64,000 nucleotides of DNA from Streptomyces sp. JH34 (GCF_029428875.1 NZ_JAJSOO010000001.1:3534001-3598000), one strand, 5' to 3'; positions 1 to 7,756 are shown, counted from the stretch's first letter. Translations and numbers: made by a program. Notes: generated by a model not told the origin, from the sequence alone.

Positions 1-225
1 CGCTGGTGAGGGCGGCCCCCGGGTGGCCGGACGGTCCGCCGGAGGAGCCGCTGGAGCGCGGACGGTCGACGCGCACTCGGGTAACTGATGCCGACGCAAC
101 GGTCGAAGAGGTCTCGCATCGCGCTCGTTTCTGCCACGATGCCGATTGGGCGGGGCCCAGAGCAGCCGGACCACCGACTGCCCTCCCGTCGGACCGATTC
201 GCCTAAGACCAGTGGGAGAATCACG

Positions 226-798
226 GTGTACTTCGCCGCACTGCTCGCGCGCACCGAAGACGGGTGGGAAGCGAGCGACACGGAGCTCGACGATGTGGAA
301 ACCCTGTCCGATCTGACGGATCTGGCCCGCGAGGCCTCGGTGGACGAGGACACGGTCCTGGTCTACATCGAGCAGGAGGACGCCTGGTTCGGCGTCGTCC
401 GGGTGGACGGTGAGGAGGACCCCCGTATCTACGTCTCGGACGCGTCCGCCGCCGCCCGCTCCTCGTACGGGGAGATCCTGCTCACCGATGAACTGCTCGG
501 CCGCGAACCGGGTGCCGAGGACGAGATCGCCGCACTCGAGGAGCTCGTCGACCTCGACGGCACGGAGGACGGCGAGCCGGACGAGTCCCCGTCCGATACC
601 GGCGGCGCCGGTGACGCCGTCAGCGAACCCGACCTGGATCACGACCCCGACGCCGTGCCGGCGGGGCCGCTCGGAGATCTCGGGGTCCTCGCCGACCTCG
701 GGCTGTCCGAGAAGGATCTGCTGACCCTGCGCACCGACGCACTGGTGGAGATCGCGGACGCGCTCGGGGCATCCGAGGTCCTGGAGGCCGTCCGTTAG
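226..798 (+). CDS. tRNA adenosine deaminase-associated protein
   Basis: Acidic 190-residue protein that in Streptomyces routinely sits directly before tadA and is named only by that association; its biochemical role is unknown. The GTG at 226 is chosen because GGGAGA lies about 8 nt upstream and the homologous start VYFAALLARTEDGW follows at once; an open frame reaches back to 88 but reads as non-protein Arg/Pro-rich sequence. Residues 1-100 look like a folded alpha/beta domain; about 100-150 are Asp/Glu/Gly-rich and probably disordered, and a short helical tail (about 150-190) ends the protein. The stop codon TAG lies only 9 nt before tadA. Inference: co-regulated partner of TadA. Confidence 0.8.
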   Translation: MYFAALLARTEDGWEASDTELDDVETLSDLTDLAREASVDEDTVLVYIEQEDAWFGVVRVDGEEDPRIYVSDASAAARSSYGEILLTDELLGREPGAEDEIAALEELVDLDGTEDGEPDESPSDTGGAGDAVSEPDLDHDPDAVPAGPLGDLGVLADLGLSEKDLLTLRTDALVEIADALGASEVLEAVR

Positions 799-801
799 GG
801 T
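796..801 (+). promoter_or_regulatory. possible -10 element for leaderless tadA transcript
   Basis: TAGGGT ends 6 nt before the GTG of tadA, the spacing expected if transcription began at or next to the start codon. No good -35 is visible, and it overlaps the stop codon of the upstream gene, so read-through may be the main source of mRNA. Confidence 0.3.
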
Positions 802-807
802 CCGCGG

Positions 808-1308
808 GTGAACGCTCCACCACCCACACCCTCCTCACCGCCTCCCCCCGATCCCGTCCGGGACCCGTGGCAGGCACCCATGCGCCGAGCCCTGGACGAG
901 GCCGCGCAGGCGGCGTCGGCCGGCGATGTGCCGGTCGGCGCCGTCGTGCTGGGCCCGGACGGTGCCCTCCTCGCCACCGGCCACAACGAGCGCGAGGCGT
1001 CCCACGACCCGACGGCCCACGCCGAGGTGCTCGCCCTGCGCCGGGCGTCCGCCGCCCTCGGCTCCTGGCGGCTGACCGGCTGCACCCTGGTCGTCACCCT
1101 GGAGCCCTGCACGATGTGCGCGGGCGCGCTCGTCCAGTCCCGGGTCGCCCGGGTGGTCTACGGGGCGCGGGACGAGAAGGCCGGGGCGGCGGGTTCGCTC
1201 TGGGACGTCGTACGCGACCGCAGGCTGAACCACCGGCCCGAGGTGGTCCACGGCGTCCTGGAGGACCACTGCGCGGACCTGCTGACGGCGTTCTTCCGAG
1301 ACCGCTGA
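808..1308 (+). CDS. tadA: tRNA(adenosine-34) deaminase TadA
   Basis: Deaminates A34 of tRNA-Arg(ACG) to inosine so that one tRNA reads CGU, CGC and CGA. The zinc-dependent cytidine-deaminase fold is clear: HAE at residues 71-73 (zinc His and catalytic Glu) and PCTMC at 100-104 (zinc Cys101 and Cys104). Its 166 residues match bacterial TadA. The GTG at 808 gives a Pro-rich N-terminus of about 24 residues; ATG at 880 (MRRALDEA) is where the conserved domain begins and is an alternative start. It follows its associated-protein gene by 9 nt. The substrate tRNA-Arg(ACG) gene lies in this same window at 28510-28582. Confidence 0.95.
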   Translation: MNAPPPTPSSPPPPDPVRDPWQAPMRRALDEAAQAASAGDVPVGAVVLGPDGALLATGHNEREASHDPTAHAEVLALRRASAALGSWRLTGCTLVVTLEPCTMCAGALVQSRVARVVYGARDEKAGAAGSLWDVVRDRRLNHRPEVVHGVLEDHCADLLTAFFRDR

Positions 1309-1376
1309 GGGCGCCGGCGACCGCCGCCGGGAATCGGATTTCGAACCAGGGCCCGGCATGGTCTAAGCTCTCTCTC

Positions 1377-1461
1377 GGTAGCGTGTCCGAGCGGCCGAAG
1401 GAGCTCGCCTCGAAAGCGAGTGTGGGGAAACTCACCGAGGGTTCAAATCCCTCCGCTACCG
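1377..1461 (+). tRNA. tRNA-Ser(CGA)
   Basis: 85-nt class II tRNA. Acceptor GGTAGCG (1377-1383) pairs with CGCTACC (1454-1460), discriminator G at 1461. Anticodon stem CTCGC/GCGAG flanks loop CTCGAAA, giving anticodon CGA at 1411-1413 (decodes UCG). A long variable arm and T-loop GTTCAAATC are present. CCA is not encoded. Confidence 0.97.
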
Positions 1462-1470
1462 CAGCGAGAT

Positions 1471-1502
1471 GAAGGGACCGACCCGTCAGGGTCGGTCCCT
1501 TC
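1471..1502 (+). terminator. Rho-independent-type hairpin after tRNA-Ser(CGA)
   Basis: Perfect 14-bp stem GAAGGGACCGACCC with loop GTCA, starting 10 nt after the tRNA. There is no long T-tract, as is usual in Streptomyces. Confidence 0.85.
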
Positions 1503-1553
1503 ACTGCGTTCCGGGGCGGATTTACGGGCCTGCGCCGCCCGCCGCAAATAATT

Positions 1554-1585
1554 TTGCAGGATGTGCATCTTTGCCTACTATGCAC
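1554..1585 (+). promoter_or_regulatory. promoter and possible operator of TetR gene
   Basis: TTGCAG (1554-1559), 16-nt spacer, TACTAT (1576-1581), then 7 nt to GTG 1589, consistent with a leaderless mRNA. The inverted repeat GTGCAT (1563-1568) / ATGCAC (1580-1585) spans the -10, a plausible autoregulatory TetR site. Confidence 0.45.
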
Positions 1586-1588
1586 GTT

Positions 1589-2227
1589 GTGGCGAAGACG
1601 ACGACATCCGTACCCGGGCTGCGGGAGCGCAAGAAGCAGGCCACGCGCAGGGCGATCGCCGAGGCGGCCGTGAGGCTCGCCGCCGAGCACGGGGTCGAGA
1701 ACGTCACCGTCGAGGCCATCAGCGAGGCCGCCGGCGTCTCACCCCGGACGTTCTTCAACTACTTCCCGAGCCATGACGACGCGTTCGTCCTGGTCGACGA
1801 CGAGGTGGGCGAGCGGATCAGGGAGTCCGTGCGCCGCGCCCCCGCCGACCGGCCGCCGCTCGACGTCGTACGCGAGGCCCTCGTCACCGAACTCGACGGG
1901 TTCGAGGGCCGCCAGGAGCTCTGGGCCCTCCAGTCCAAGGTGCTCCAGCGGTCACCGCACCTCATCCACCGCGGTCTGAAGGCCCACGTGGCCGAGGAAC
2001 GGGCGCTGGCCGTCGCCATCACCGACTGGCTCGACGCCACCCGCCCCGGCACCCAGGAGCCGGCCGACGCCGGCGTCTTCCCGCGCCTCCTCGCCGCCGT
2101 CTGCCAGACCTCCCTGCGGGTCGCCATCGAGCACTGGTGCGACCACCCCGGCGAGAACGTACTCGCGGACACCTTCCAGGAGGTCTTCGCGCAGCTGGCG
2201 CAGGGCCTGCCCCGGCCGCCGGCGTAG
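1589..2227 (+). CDS. TetR family transcriptional regulator
   Basis: 212-residue repressor-type protein. Residues about 10-60 form the TetR helix-turn-helix (GVENVTVEAISEAAGVSPR, then FFNYF); the remainder is an all-helical ligand or dimer domain resembling the C-terminal domain of AcrR-like actinobacterial TetRs. GTG 1589 is preferred over ATG 1580 because no Shine-Dalgarno precedes either and a TACTAT -10 overlaps 1580. The next gene, 70 nt downstream on the same strand, is a drug-efflux MFS pump, so it most likely controls that pump and itself. Ligand unknown. Confidence 0.85.
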   Translation: MAKTTTSVPGLRERKKQATRRAIAEAAVRLAAEHGVENVTVEAISEAAGVSPRTFFNYFPSHDDAFVLVDDEVGERIRESVRRAPADRPPLDVVREALVTELDGFEGRQELWALQSKVLQRSPHLIHRGLKAHVAEERALAVAITDWLDATRPGTQEPADAGVFPRLLAAVCQTSLRVAIEHWCDHPGENVLADTFQEVFAQLAQGLPRPPA

Positions 2228-2297
2228 GCGTCCGGCCTCCGGTGAACGCTCCGCGCACCACCGATCCTGCTCTGACCCAGAACCCAAGAAGGACACC

Positions 2298-3956
2298 GTG
2301 ACCGCAACCGAGGCGCCTGAGCAGGCGCCCACCTCCATGTCCAACCGTCAGATACTGCAGGCCATGTCAGGCCTGATGGCGGGCATGTTCGTCGCCATCC
2401 TCGCGGGCACGGTCGTGGCCAACGCCCTGCCGAGGATCATCGCCGACCTCGGTGCGAGCCAGTCCTCGTACACCTGGGTCGTGACCTCCGAGCTGCTCGC
2501 GATGACGGCCACGGTGCCGCTCTGGGGCAAGCTCGCCGACCTGTTCAACCAGAAGCTGCTGCTCCAGCTCTCGCTCGGCCTGTTCGTGGTCGGCTCCCTC
2601 GTGGCCGGCTTCTCACAGGACGTCGTGACACTGATCATCAGCCGCGTCATCCAGGGCGTCGGCGCCGGTGGTCTGACGGCCCTGGCCCAGATCGTGATGG
2701 CCGCCATCATTCCGCCCCGCCGGCTCGGCAAGTACGCGGGCATCTTCGGTGCGGTGTTCGCCGTGGGCACGGTCGCCGGTCCGCTGATCGGCGGAGTCCT
2801 CGTGGACACCTCGTGGCTCGGCTGGCGCTGGTGCTTCTTCATCGGTGTGCCGTTCGCACTGGCCGGGATCGTGCTGCTCCAGCGCACCCTGAAGCTGCCG
2901 ACCGTACGCCGTCAGGTCAGGATCGACTGGCTGGGCGCCTTCCTGATCGTGGCCGGCGTCTGCGCGCTCCTGATCTGGACGTCGCTCGCGGGCAACAGCT
3001 TCGCCTGGGCGTCCTGGCAGACGGCCGCACTGGTGACCACCGGAGTGGTGTTCCTGGTGGCGGCGGTCTTCGTCGAGTCCAGGGCAGCGGAGCCGGTCAT
3101 CCCGCTGGACATCTTCCGCAACCGCACGGTGTCGCTCACGACCCTGGCGAGCTTCTTCGTCGGTATCGCGATGTTCGCCGGGACCGTGTTCCTGTCCCAG
3201 TACTTCCAGATCTCGCTGGGCAAGTCCCCGACCGTCGCGGGCCTCATGAGCCTTCCGCTGATCGGTGGTCTGCTGGTCTCCTCGACCGTCGCCGGACAGA
3301 TCATCTCCGCCACGGGCAAGTGGAAGATCTACCTGATCGCGGGCGGCGTGGTCATGACGGCCGGCCTCGGCCTGCTCTCGACCATCGACGCGGACACGCA
3401 CTTCGGCCTGCTCAGCGTCTACATGGCCTTCATGGGCATCGGCGTCGGCATGCTCATGCAGAACCTCGTGCTCGCCGCGCAGAACGACGTCCCGGCACAC
3501 GAGCTGGGCGCCGCGACCTCGGTGCTGTCCTTCTTCCGCAGCCTCGGCGGCACCATCGGCACCAGCGTGCTCGGCGCGATCCTCGCCAACCGGGTGGCCA
3601 GCGAGATGAGCAAGGGCCTCGCGGAGAACGGGATCCCGGCGACCGGCGGCGGCGGACACGGCAGCGCCGTGCCCGACATGACCAAGCTGCCCGAGCCGTT
3701 GAAGGGCATCGTCGAGCACGCCTACGGCGTCGCGACCGGCGACCTCTTCCTCATCGCCACCCCGTTCGCCTTCCTGGGACTCATCGCGGTGCTCTTCATC
3801 AAGGAGAAGCCCCTCAAGACGACGAGCGGCATGGAGCGTCTGGCCGCCGAGGACGCCGCCGTGGTCACCGCCACGACCGTCCCGGCGCCCCGGGACGGTG
3901 CGGGCCCCGGCTCCCAGGACGCCACCCCCGGCACGGTCGGCCTGACGAAGGACTGA
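2298..3956 (+). CDS. EmrB/QacA-type MFS drug transporter (DHA2 family)
   Basis: 552-residue, 14-helix proton-coupled exporter of the inner membrane. Hallmarks: the N-terminal QIL-AMSGLMAGMFVAIL segment, motif A-like LWGKLADLF around residue 80, and motif C-type GAVFAVGTVAGPLIGG about 150-166. The C-terminal 40 residues are Ala/Thr/Pro-rich and cytosolic. GTG start with AGAAGGA about 7 nt upstream. It forms an operon with the preceding TetR gene. It is a clear paralog of the pump at 8293-10788 (near-identical motifs throughout the membrane domain) but lacks that protein's Cna-B-like tail. Substrate not deducible. Confidence 0.92.
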   Translation: MTATEAPEQAPTSMSNRQILQAMSGLMAGMFVAILAGTVVANALPRIIADLGASQSSYTWVVTSELLAMTATVPLWGKLADLFNQKLLLQLSLGLFVVGSLVAGFSQDVVTLIISRVIQGVGAGGLTALAQIVMAAIIPPRRLGKYAGIFGAVFAVGTVAGPLIGGVLVDTSWLGWRWCFFIGVPFALAGIVLLQRTLKLPTVRRQVRIDWLGAFLIVAGVCALLIWTSLAGNSFAWASWQTAALVTTGVVFLVAAVFVESRAAEPVIPLDIFRNRTVSLTTLASFFVGIAMFAGTVFLSQYFQISLGKSPTVAGLMSLPLIGGLLVSSTVAGQIISATGKWKIYLIAGGVVMTAGLGLLSTIDADTHFGLLSVYMAFMGIGVGMLMQNLVLAAQNDVPAHELGAATSVLSFFRSLGGTIGTSVLGAILANRVASEMSKGLAENGIPATGGGGHGSAVPDMTKLPEPLKGIVEHAYGVATGDLFLIATPFAFLGLIAVLFIKEKPLKTTSGMERLAAEDAAVVTATTVPAPRDGAGPGSQDATPGTVGLTKD

Positions 3957-3976
3957 TCTGCGGGGACGCACAGCAG

Positions 3977-4007
3977 GAAGGGCCCGGCGCGCTGCGCCGG
4001 GCCCTTC
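3977..4007 (+). terminator. terminator after MFS gene
   Basis: Perfect 14-bp stem GAAGGGCCCGGCGC with loop GCT, 20 nt after the stop codon, followed by CGGTCGTC rather than a T-run. Confidence 0.85.
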
Positions 4008-4340
4008 GGTCGTCAGGTCGGGGGAAGCGGCATCGGGGGGACAAGCCGCTTCCCCCGGTGAGAACGGGGACCGGAGGTCCTCTCCGCGGTCAGGGGGGAA
4101 TCACGCGGTGCGGACCTCGTGGAGGTCCCGTTCCTGGGCCCGCGCATTCCTGCCGGTGCGGCAGGCCCACTGCCCATACTCCTCCCTGTCGTAAGCCGCG
4201 CCTGCCGACAAAGGGCCCGAATCGACGGGCCCTTCGACCCTAAAAGCCACATCAGTGATCGGAAACGGCCAGCGGATACGGCCATTCGTGCGGCTAGAAT
4301 CACCCGACTGCACAGGTGATCGAAGGGGAGGGGCGGGGCT
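4008..4340. other. intergenic region with two further hairpins
   Basis: No gene is supported here. A 12-bp perfect stem (GGGGGAAGCGGC, 4020-4031, with 4045-4056) may back up the terminator. A second 9-bp stem AAGGGCCCG (4211-4219 with 4226-4234) lies further on. TAGAAT at 4295-4300 is a possible -10 for the next small gene, though I see no matching -35. Confidence 0.5.
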
Positions 4341-4505
4341 GTGGCGCAAGCAAGGAAGATCGCGCTCTACATGTTCGTGGTCTTCGTGCTGTACACGATC
4401 ATCACCTCGCCCAAGCGGAGCGCCGATCTGGTTCAAATAGGGTTCGAAGGCATTTCGAGCGCCGCCCAGGGCGTCGGGGACTTCATGTCAGAGCTCGTGA
4501 ACTAG
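4341..4505 (+). CDS. small single-pass membrane protein (54 aa)
   Basis: Fifty-four codons from GTG 4341 to TAG 4505, preceded by GGGGAGGGG at good spacing. Sequence starts VAQARKIALYMFVVFVLYT: a short positive N-terminus then one hydrophobic helix (about residues 8-22), then a basic TSPKRSADL turn and an amphipathic C-terminal half. Function unknown. It is 10 nt upstream of the Dabb-protein gene and looks translationally grouped with it. I recall similar short ORFs at this position in other Streptomyces, but could not check. Confidence 0.75.
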   Translation: MAQARKIALYMFVVFVLYTIITSPKRSADLVQIGFEGISSAAQGVGDFMSELVN

Positions 4506-4515
4506 GAGACCCACC

Positions 4516-4809
4516 ATGATCCGCCACCTGGTCCTGTTCAAGCTGAACGACGGCGTCGAGCGGGACGATCCGCGGGCCGTCGCGGGCGCGGAGGCCTTCC
4601 GGGAGCTCGGCGGGAAGATCCCCGAGCTGGAGTTCTGGGAGTGCGCCTGGAACATCACCGACCGGCCGATCGCCTACGACTTCGCCATCAACTCGGCGGT
4701 CGCCGACGAGGACGCGCTCAAGCGGTACATCGAGCACCCCGACCACCAGGCCGCGGCCGGCCAGTGGCGCGCGTTCGCCACTTGGGTGATCGCCGACTAC
4801 CCCTTCTGA
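4516..4809 (+). CDS. Dabb family stress-responsive alpha/beta-barrel protein
   Basis: 97-residue protein that begins MIRHLVLFKL, the signature first strand of the Dabb (dimeric alpha/beta barrel, ferredoxin-like) family, and contains the central DFAINSAVADEDALKRYI and closing HPDHQAA segments. The single small domain normally dimerises; some relatives bind small hydrophobic ligands, but no catalytic role can be assigned. ATG with AGGAG 9 nt upstream, which overlaps the stop of the preceding small gene. A strong terminator follows. Confidence 0.9.
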   Translation: MIRHLVLFKLNDGVERDDPRAVAGAEAFRELGGKIPELEFWECAWNITDRPIAYDFAINSAVADEDALKRYIEHPDHQAAAGQWRAFATWVIADYPF

Positions 4810-4834
4810 CCCTTTCGGATCTCCGGTCCCGCCG

Positions 4835-4862
4835 GCCCCTCCCCCTGCGGGGAGGGGCTTTT
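4835..4862 (+). terminator. terminator after Dabb gene
   Basis: 10-bp perfect stem GCCCCTCCCC (4835-4844 with 4849-4858) followed by TTTT: a classic intrinsic terminator. Confidence 0.9.
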
Positions 4863-4920
4863 CGGCATGTTTAAACCCCAACACCCTCAACACGGCTCCA
4901 TGCGGTGCTTGCACACAGTG

Positions 4921-4977
4921 GACATGTCTTGTGATGCTATGACCGCTTTTGACGAATGAGTTGACCGTAGTTGACCG
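4921..4977 (+). promoter_or_regulatory. repeat-rich upstream region of sigF-like gene
   Basis: Holds GACATGT (4921-4927), also found twice upstream of the sigN-like gene, and three direct TTGAC repeats at 4949, 4961 and 4971. The last two are within GTTGACCG. Spacing of 10-12 bp suggests same-face protein binding. The regulator is unknown. Confidence 0.4.
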
Positions 4978-4995
4978 CAAAGGGGTGGCGACACC

Positions 4996-5853
4996 GTGCC
5001 GGCCAGTACAGCGCCTCAAGTCCCTCCCCAGACCGTCCAGACGGACGACATCCAGACCGAGACCCCCGACCCCACCACACCCGCCAGAACCCGGGGTGCG
5101 GACACCAGGGCCCTGACCCAGGTCCTGTTCGGCCGGCTCAAGGGCCTCGAGCCCGGCACCTCGGAGCACCACAGGGTGCGCACCGCGCTGATCGAGGCGA
5201 ACCTGCCGCTCGTACGCTACGCGGCGGCCCGCTTCCGCAGCCGCAACGAGCCGATGGAGGACGTGGTCCAGGTCGGCACCATCGGGCTGATCAACGCCAT
5301 CGACCGCTTCGACCCGGAACGCGGAGTCCAGTTCCCCACGTTCGCCATGCCCACCGTGGTGGGCGAGATCAAGCGCTACTTCCGGGACAACGTGCGGACC
5401 GTGCACGTGCCGCGACGGCTGCACGAGCTCTGGGTGCAGGTCACCGGCGCCACCGAGGACCTGACGACGGCTCACGGGCGCTCACCGACCACGGCCGAGA
5501 TCGCCGAGCGCCTGAAGATCTCCGAGGACGAGGTCCTCGCCTGCATCGAGGCCGGCCGCTCGTACCACGCGACCTCGCTGGAGGCGGCCCAGGAGGGCGA
5601 CGGGCTGCCCGGACTGCTGGACCGGCTCGGCTACGAGGACCCTGCGCTCGCCGGGGTCGAACACCGCGACCTGGTGCGGCACCTGCTCGTACAACTGCCC
5701 GAGCGTGAGCAGCGGATCCTGCTGCTGCGCTACTACAACAACCTGACGCAGTCACAGATCAGCGCCGAACTGGGCGTCTCCCAGATGCATGTGTCAAGGC
5801 TTCTGGCCAGAAGTTTCGCCCGACTGCGATCAGCAAACAGGATCGAGGCGTAA
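4996..5853 (+). CDS. sigF: SigB/SigF-type RNA polymerase sigma factor, SigF-like
   Basis: 285-residue group 3 sigma factor. Region 2 (about residues 65-130: [34 protein letters not shown]) binds the -10; region 3 (about 140-185) and region 4 (about 225-280, with helix-turn-helix [21 protein letters not shown]) complete the SigB/SigF architecture. The first 35 residues are a Pro/Gln/Thr-rich extension. In S. coelicolor the tandem sigF-sigN pair has this arrangement, and SigF acts late in sporulation. GTG 4996 follows AAGGGG. Such factors are usually held by RsbW-like anti-sigma proteins; two RsbW-like ATPases occur elsewhere in this window. Assignment rests on synteny and sequence recall. Confidence 0.85.
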   Translation: MPASTAPQVPPQTVQTDDIQTETPDPTTPARTRGADTRALTQVLFGRLKGLEPGTSEHHRVRTALIEANLPLVRYAAARFRSRNEPMEDVVQVGTIGLINAIDRFDPERGVQFPTFAMPTVVGEIKRYFRDNVRTVHVPRRLHELWVQVTGATEDLTTAHGRSPTTAEIAERLKISEDEVLACIEAGRSYHATSLEAAQEGDGLPGLLDRLGYEDPALAGVEHRDLVRHLLVQLPEREQRILLLRYYNNLTQSQISAELGVSQMHVSRLLARSFARLRSANRIEA

Positions 5854-5943
5854 CCAGAACGGGTAGACCCCTGGAGGGCTGGATCCGGGGGCGTAAAAGC
5901 CGCACACCCCCTGTTTCCTGCGCAGTTTCGGCGCTGACTTGTC

Positions 5944-6034
5944 GACATGTCACTACAGCGTGTTGCCGACATGTGACATTCTGCTGGAACCGCGTTTGCC
6001 GCAGCTCCACCTCCGGTATTCAGGTGGAGGCTGC
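5944..6034 (+). promoter_or_regulatory. upstream region of sigN-like gene: GACATGT repeats and leader hairpin
   Basis: Direct repeats CGACATGTCA (5943-5952) and CGACATGTGA (5967-5976) lie 24 bp apart. A hairpin follows (GCAGCTCCACCT 6001-6012 with 6022-6034, one bulged base), which could be the end of the sigF transcript or part of the sigN leader. Confidence 0.4.
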
Positions 6035-6087
6035 GTTCCTCCGATGGTCGTGGCCACCGCGACCGTCCGCGACCTCAAGGGGGTGGC

Positions 6088-6954
6088 ATGTCCACAGAAC
6101 AGGGCAGCTCGAAGGTGCTCACGCTCACGAAGAGCGTGCCGGCACCTGCCGTGCTCACCAGCTCGCCGGAAGCCATCGACACCCGCACCCTGTCCCGCTC
6201 CCTGTTCCTGCGGCTCGCCGCGCTGGGCCCCGCCTCGGGTCCCGACGGAACGGACAGCCCTGAGCGGGCCTATGTGCGGGACACACTCATCGAGCTCAAC
6301 CTCCCGCTGGTGCGGTACGCGGCGGCACGGTTCAGGAGCCGTAACGAACCGATGGAGGACATCGTCCAGGTCGGGACGATCGGCCTGATCAAGGCGATCG
6401 ACCGCTTCGACTGCGAACGGGGCGTGGAGTTCCCCACGTTCGCGATGCCGACCGTCGTGGGGGAGATCAAGCGCTTCTTCCGCGACACCTCGTGGTCGGT
6501 GCGGGTGCCGCGCCGGCTCCAGGAGCTGCGGCTCGCCCTCACCAAGACCAGCGACGAGCTCGCACAGAAGCTCGACCGTTCGCCGACGGTGCCGGAGCTG
6601 GCCAAGGCGCTCGGGGTCTCCGAGGAGGACGTGGTCGACGGCCTGGCCGTGGGCAACGCCTACACGGCCTCCTCCCTGGACTCACCGTCCCCCGAGGACG
6701 ACGGCGGCGAGGGCTCGCTGGCGGACCGCCTGGGCTACGAGGACGCGGCACTGGAGGGCGTGGAGTACCGCGAGTCCCTGAAGCCGCTGCTGGCCAAGCT
6801 CGCCCCGCGCGAGCGGCAGATCATCATGCTGCGCTTCTTCGCCAACATGACGCAGTCGCAGATCGGCGAGGAGGTCGGCATCTCGCAGATGCACGTCTCC
6901 CGGCTGCTGACCCGGACGCTCACCCAGCTCAGGGAAGGGCTCGTCGCCGACTGA
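6088..6954 (+). CDS. sigN: SigB/SigF-type RNA polymerase sigma factor, SigN-like
   Basis: 288-residue paralog of the preceding gene with the same regions 2, 3 and 4 ([55 protein letters not shown]). The first about 55 residues differ, which is where the two factors diverge most. ATG preceded by AAGGGGGT. In S. coelicolor the sigN gene lies next to sigF and directs nepA expression in the subapical stem of aerial hyphae; a nepA-like gene lies in this window at 37011-37328. It has its own 230-bp upstream region, so independent expression from sigF is likely. Confidence 0.85.
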   Translation: MSTEQGSSKVLTLTKSVPAPAVLTSSPEAIDTRTLSRSLFLRLAALGPASGPDGTDSPERAYVRDTLIELNLPLVRYAAARFRSRNEPMEDIVQVGTIGLIKAIDRFDCERGVEFPTFAMPTVVGEIKRFFRDTSWSVRVPRRLQELRLALTKTSDELAQKLDRSPTVPELAKALGVSEEDVVDGLAVGNAYTASSLDSPSPEDDGGEGSLADRLGYEDAALEGVEYRESLKPLLAKLAPRERQIIMLRFFANMTQSQIGEEVGISQMHVSRLLTRTLTQLREGLVAD

Positions 6955-7092
6955 CCCTCTCGGGTCCGTGCGTACGGCACACGGGACTCACCGGCCGCCG
7001 GGGCAGCGCCAGCGCTTCCCCGGCGGCCTCGCCCCGTCCGGGGAAGCCGAAGCCGCGTCCGGGGAGGCCTGCGCCCCACGCGGGAAAGCGAA

Positions 7093-7124
7093 CGCTCCCG
7101 CGTCGGCGAGGCGACACGGGAGCG
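7093..7124 (+). terminator. terminator-like hairpin after sigN-like gene
   Basis: CGCTCCCG (7093-7100) pairs with CGGGAGCG (7117-7124), with an inner GTCG/CGAC stem; the loop is GC-rich. It is about 140 nt after the stop. Confidence 0.5.
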
Positions 7125-7136
7125 GTGCGTGAAGGC

Positions 7137-7160
7137 GGTGTCCACGCGCGCGTGGACACC
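7137..7160. repeat. perfect 24-bp palindrome between convergent genes
   Basis: GGTGTCCACGCG followed directly by its reverse complement, no spacer. It lies between the ends of the sigN-like gene and the reverse-strand small gene, so it could act as a bidirectional terminator. Confidence 0.6.
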
Positions 7161-7212
7161 GGGCAGGCCCCGGACGCCCGGCAGGGGCGAGGAGGCCGGC
7201 CGGGACGGGAGG

Positions 7213-7428
7213 TCAGCCGAGCGCGAGCCAGGCGACCGCGCCGAGGACCAGGACGACCGCGACGACGGCCAGGATCACCCCGTTCTTCGAGCCGGACGAG
7301 GTCGCTGCGGGCTGCGGACCGCGCTGCGGCTCGCCCTCGTCGACGAAGGCGCGGAACATCTGCGTGCTGCCCGCCGGGTCGTGAGTGCCCTCGGGGCCCG
7401 GCTGCGGGGCGTGGGGGTTGTGTGCCAT
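7213..7428 (-). CDS. small tail-anchored membrane protein (71 aa)
   Basis: Starts MAHNPHAPQPGPEG; residues 1-48 are hydrophilic, Pro/Gly/Gln-rich and probably disordered, and residues about 49-70 form one strongly hydrophobic helix ending at the C-terminus, so it should be anchored in the membrane with the tail in the cytosol. The frame is open upstream to 7605, but ATG 7428 is chosen because a TAGGGT -10 lies 8 nt before it. Function unknown. It is transcribed alone, convergent with the sigN-like gene and divergent from the MarR gene. Confidence 0.7.
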   Translation of the reverse strand: MAHNPHAPQPGPEGTHDPAGSTQMFRAFVDEGEPQRGPQPAATSSGSKNGVILAVVAVVLVLGAVAWLALG

Positions 7429-7436
7429 GGTCCAGG

Positions 7437-7465
7437 ACCCTAGCGAACCCAGGCCTTCCGCCCAA
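7437..7465 (-). promoter_or_regulatory. promoter of small tail-anchored protein gene
   Basis: On the minus strand: TTGGGC (7465-7460), 17-nt spacer, TAGGGT (7442-7437), then 8 nt to ATG. This spacing fits a leaderless transcript. Confidence 0.55.
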
Positions 7466-7681
7466 CCCCCGGGCCCCTGGCGGTCGATGCTCCTGCGCCA
7501 CGGCCACCCGCTCCCCGACGGTCCGCCCGCGCCTTCCGCACCTCCCCCACGGCCTCTCCGCGCGTTACTCACCCGGTGACGAGGAACACAGTCGGCGCGG
7601 CTCACCCCCCGTGCGCTGCGCGCTTGACCGAGCCCCTACGCAGGCTTTTGCGTTCCTTTACTTCTGCAAGGTCCATTTCGT

Positions 7682-7724
7682 TTGCCTGCAGCAACCAACC
7701 GCTTCTATCGTTGCCCTAAGCAAC
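7682..7724 (+). promoter_or_regulatory. twin palindromic operators before MarR gene
   Basis: Two copies of TTGC-N5-GCAA: TTGCCTGCAGCAA (7682-7694) and GTTGCCCTAAGCAAC (7710-7724, 5-bp arms), with centres 29 bp apart, about three helical turns. A looser TTGC...GCAA pair spans 7648-7669. The form and place fit autoregulation by the MarR protein encoded just downstream. Confidence 0.6.
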
Positions 7725-7756
7725 AAGATGACCTCGCGAGACGTCCTGGAGGGTCG

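Noticed and set aside
1..225. upstream gene fragment at the window start
   Set aside because: Frames from 6 and 88 are Arg/Pro-rich and lack support; the real start is GTG 226.
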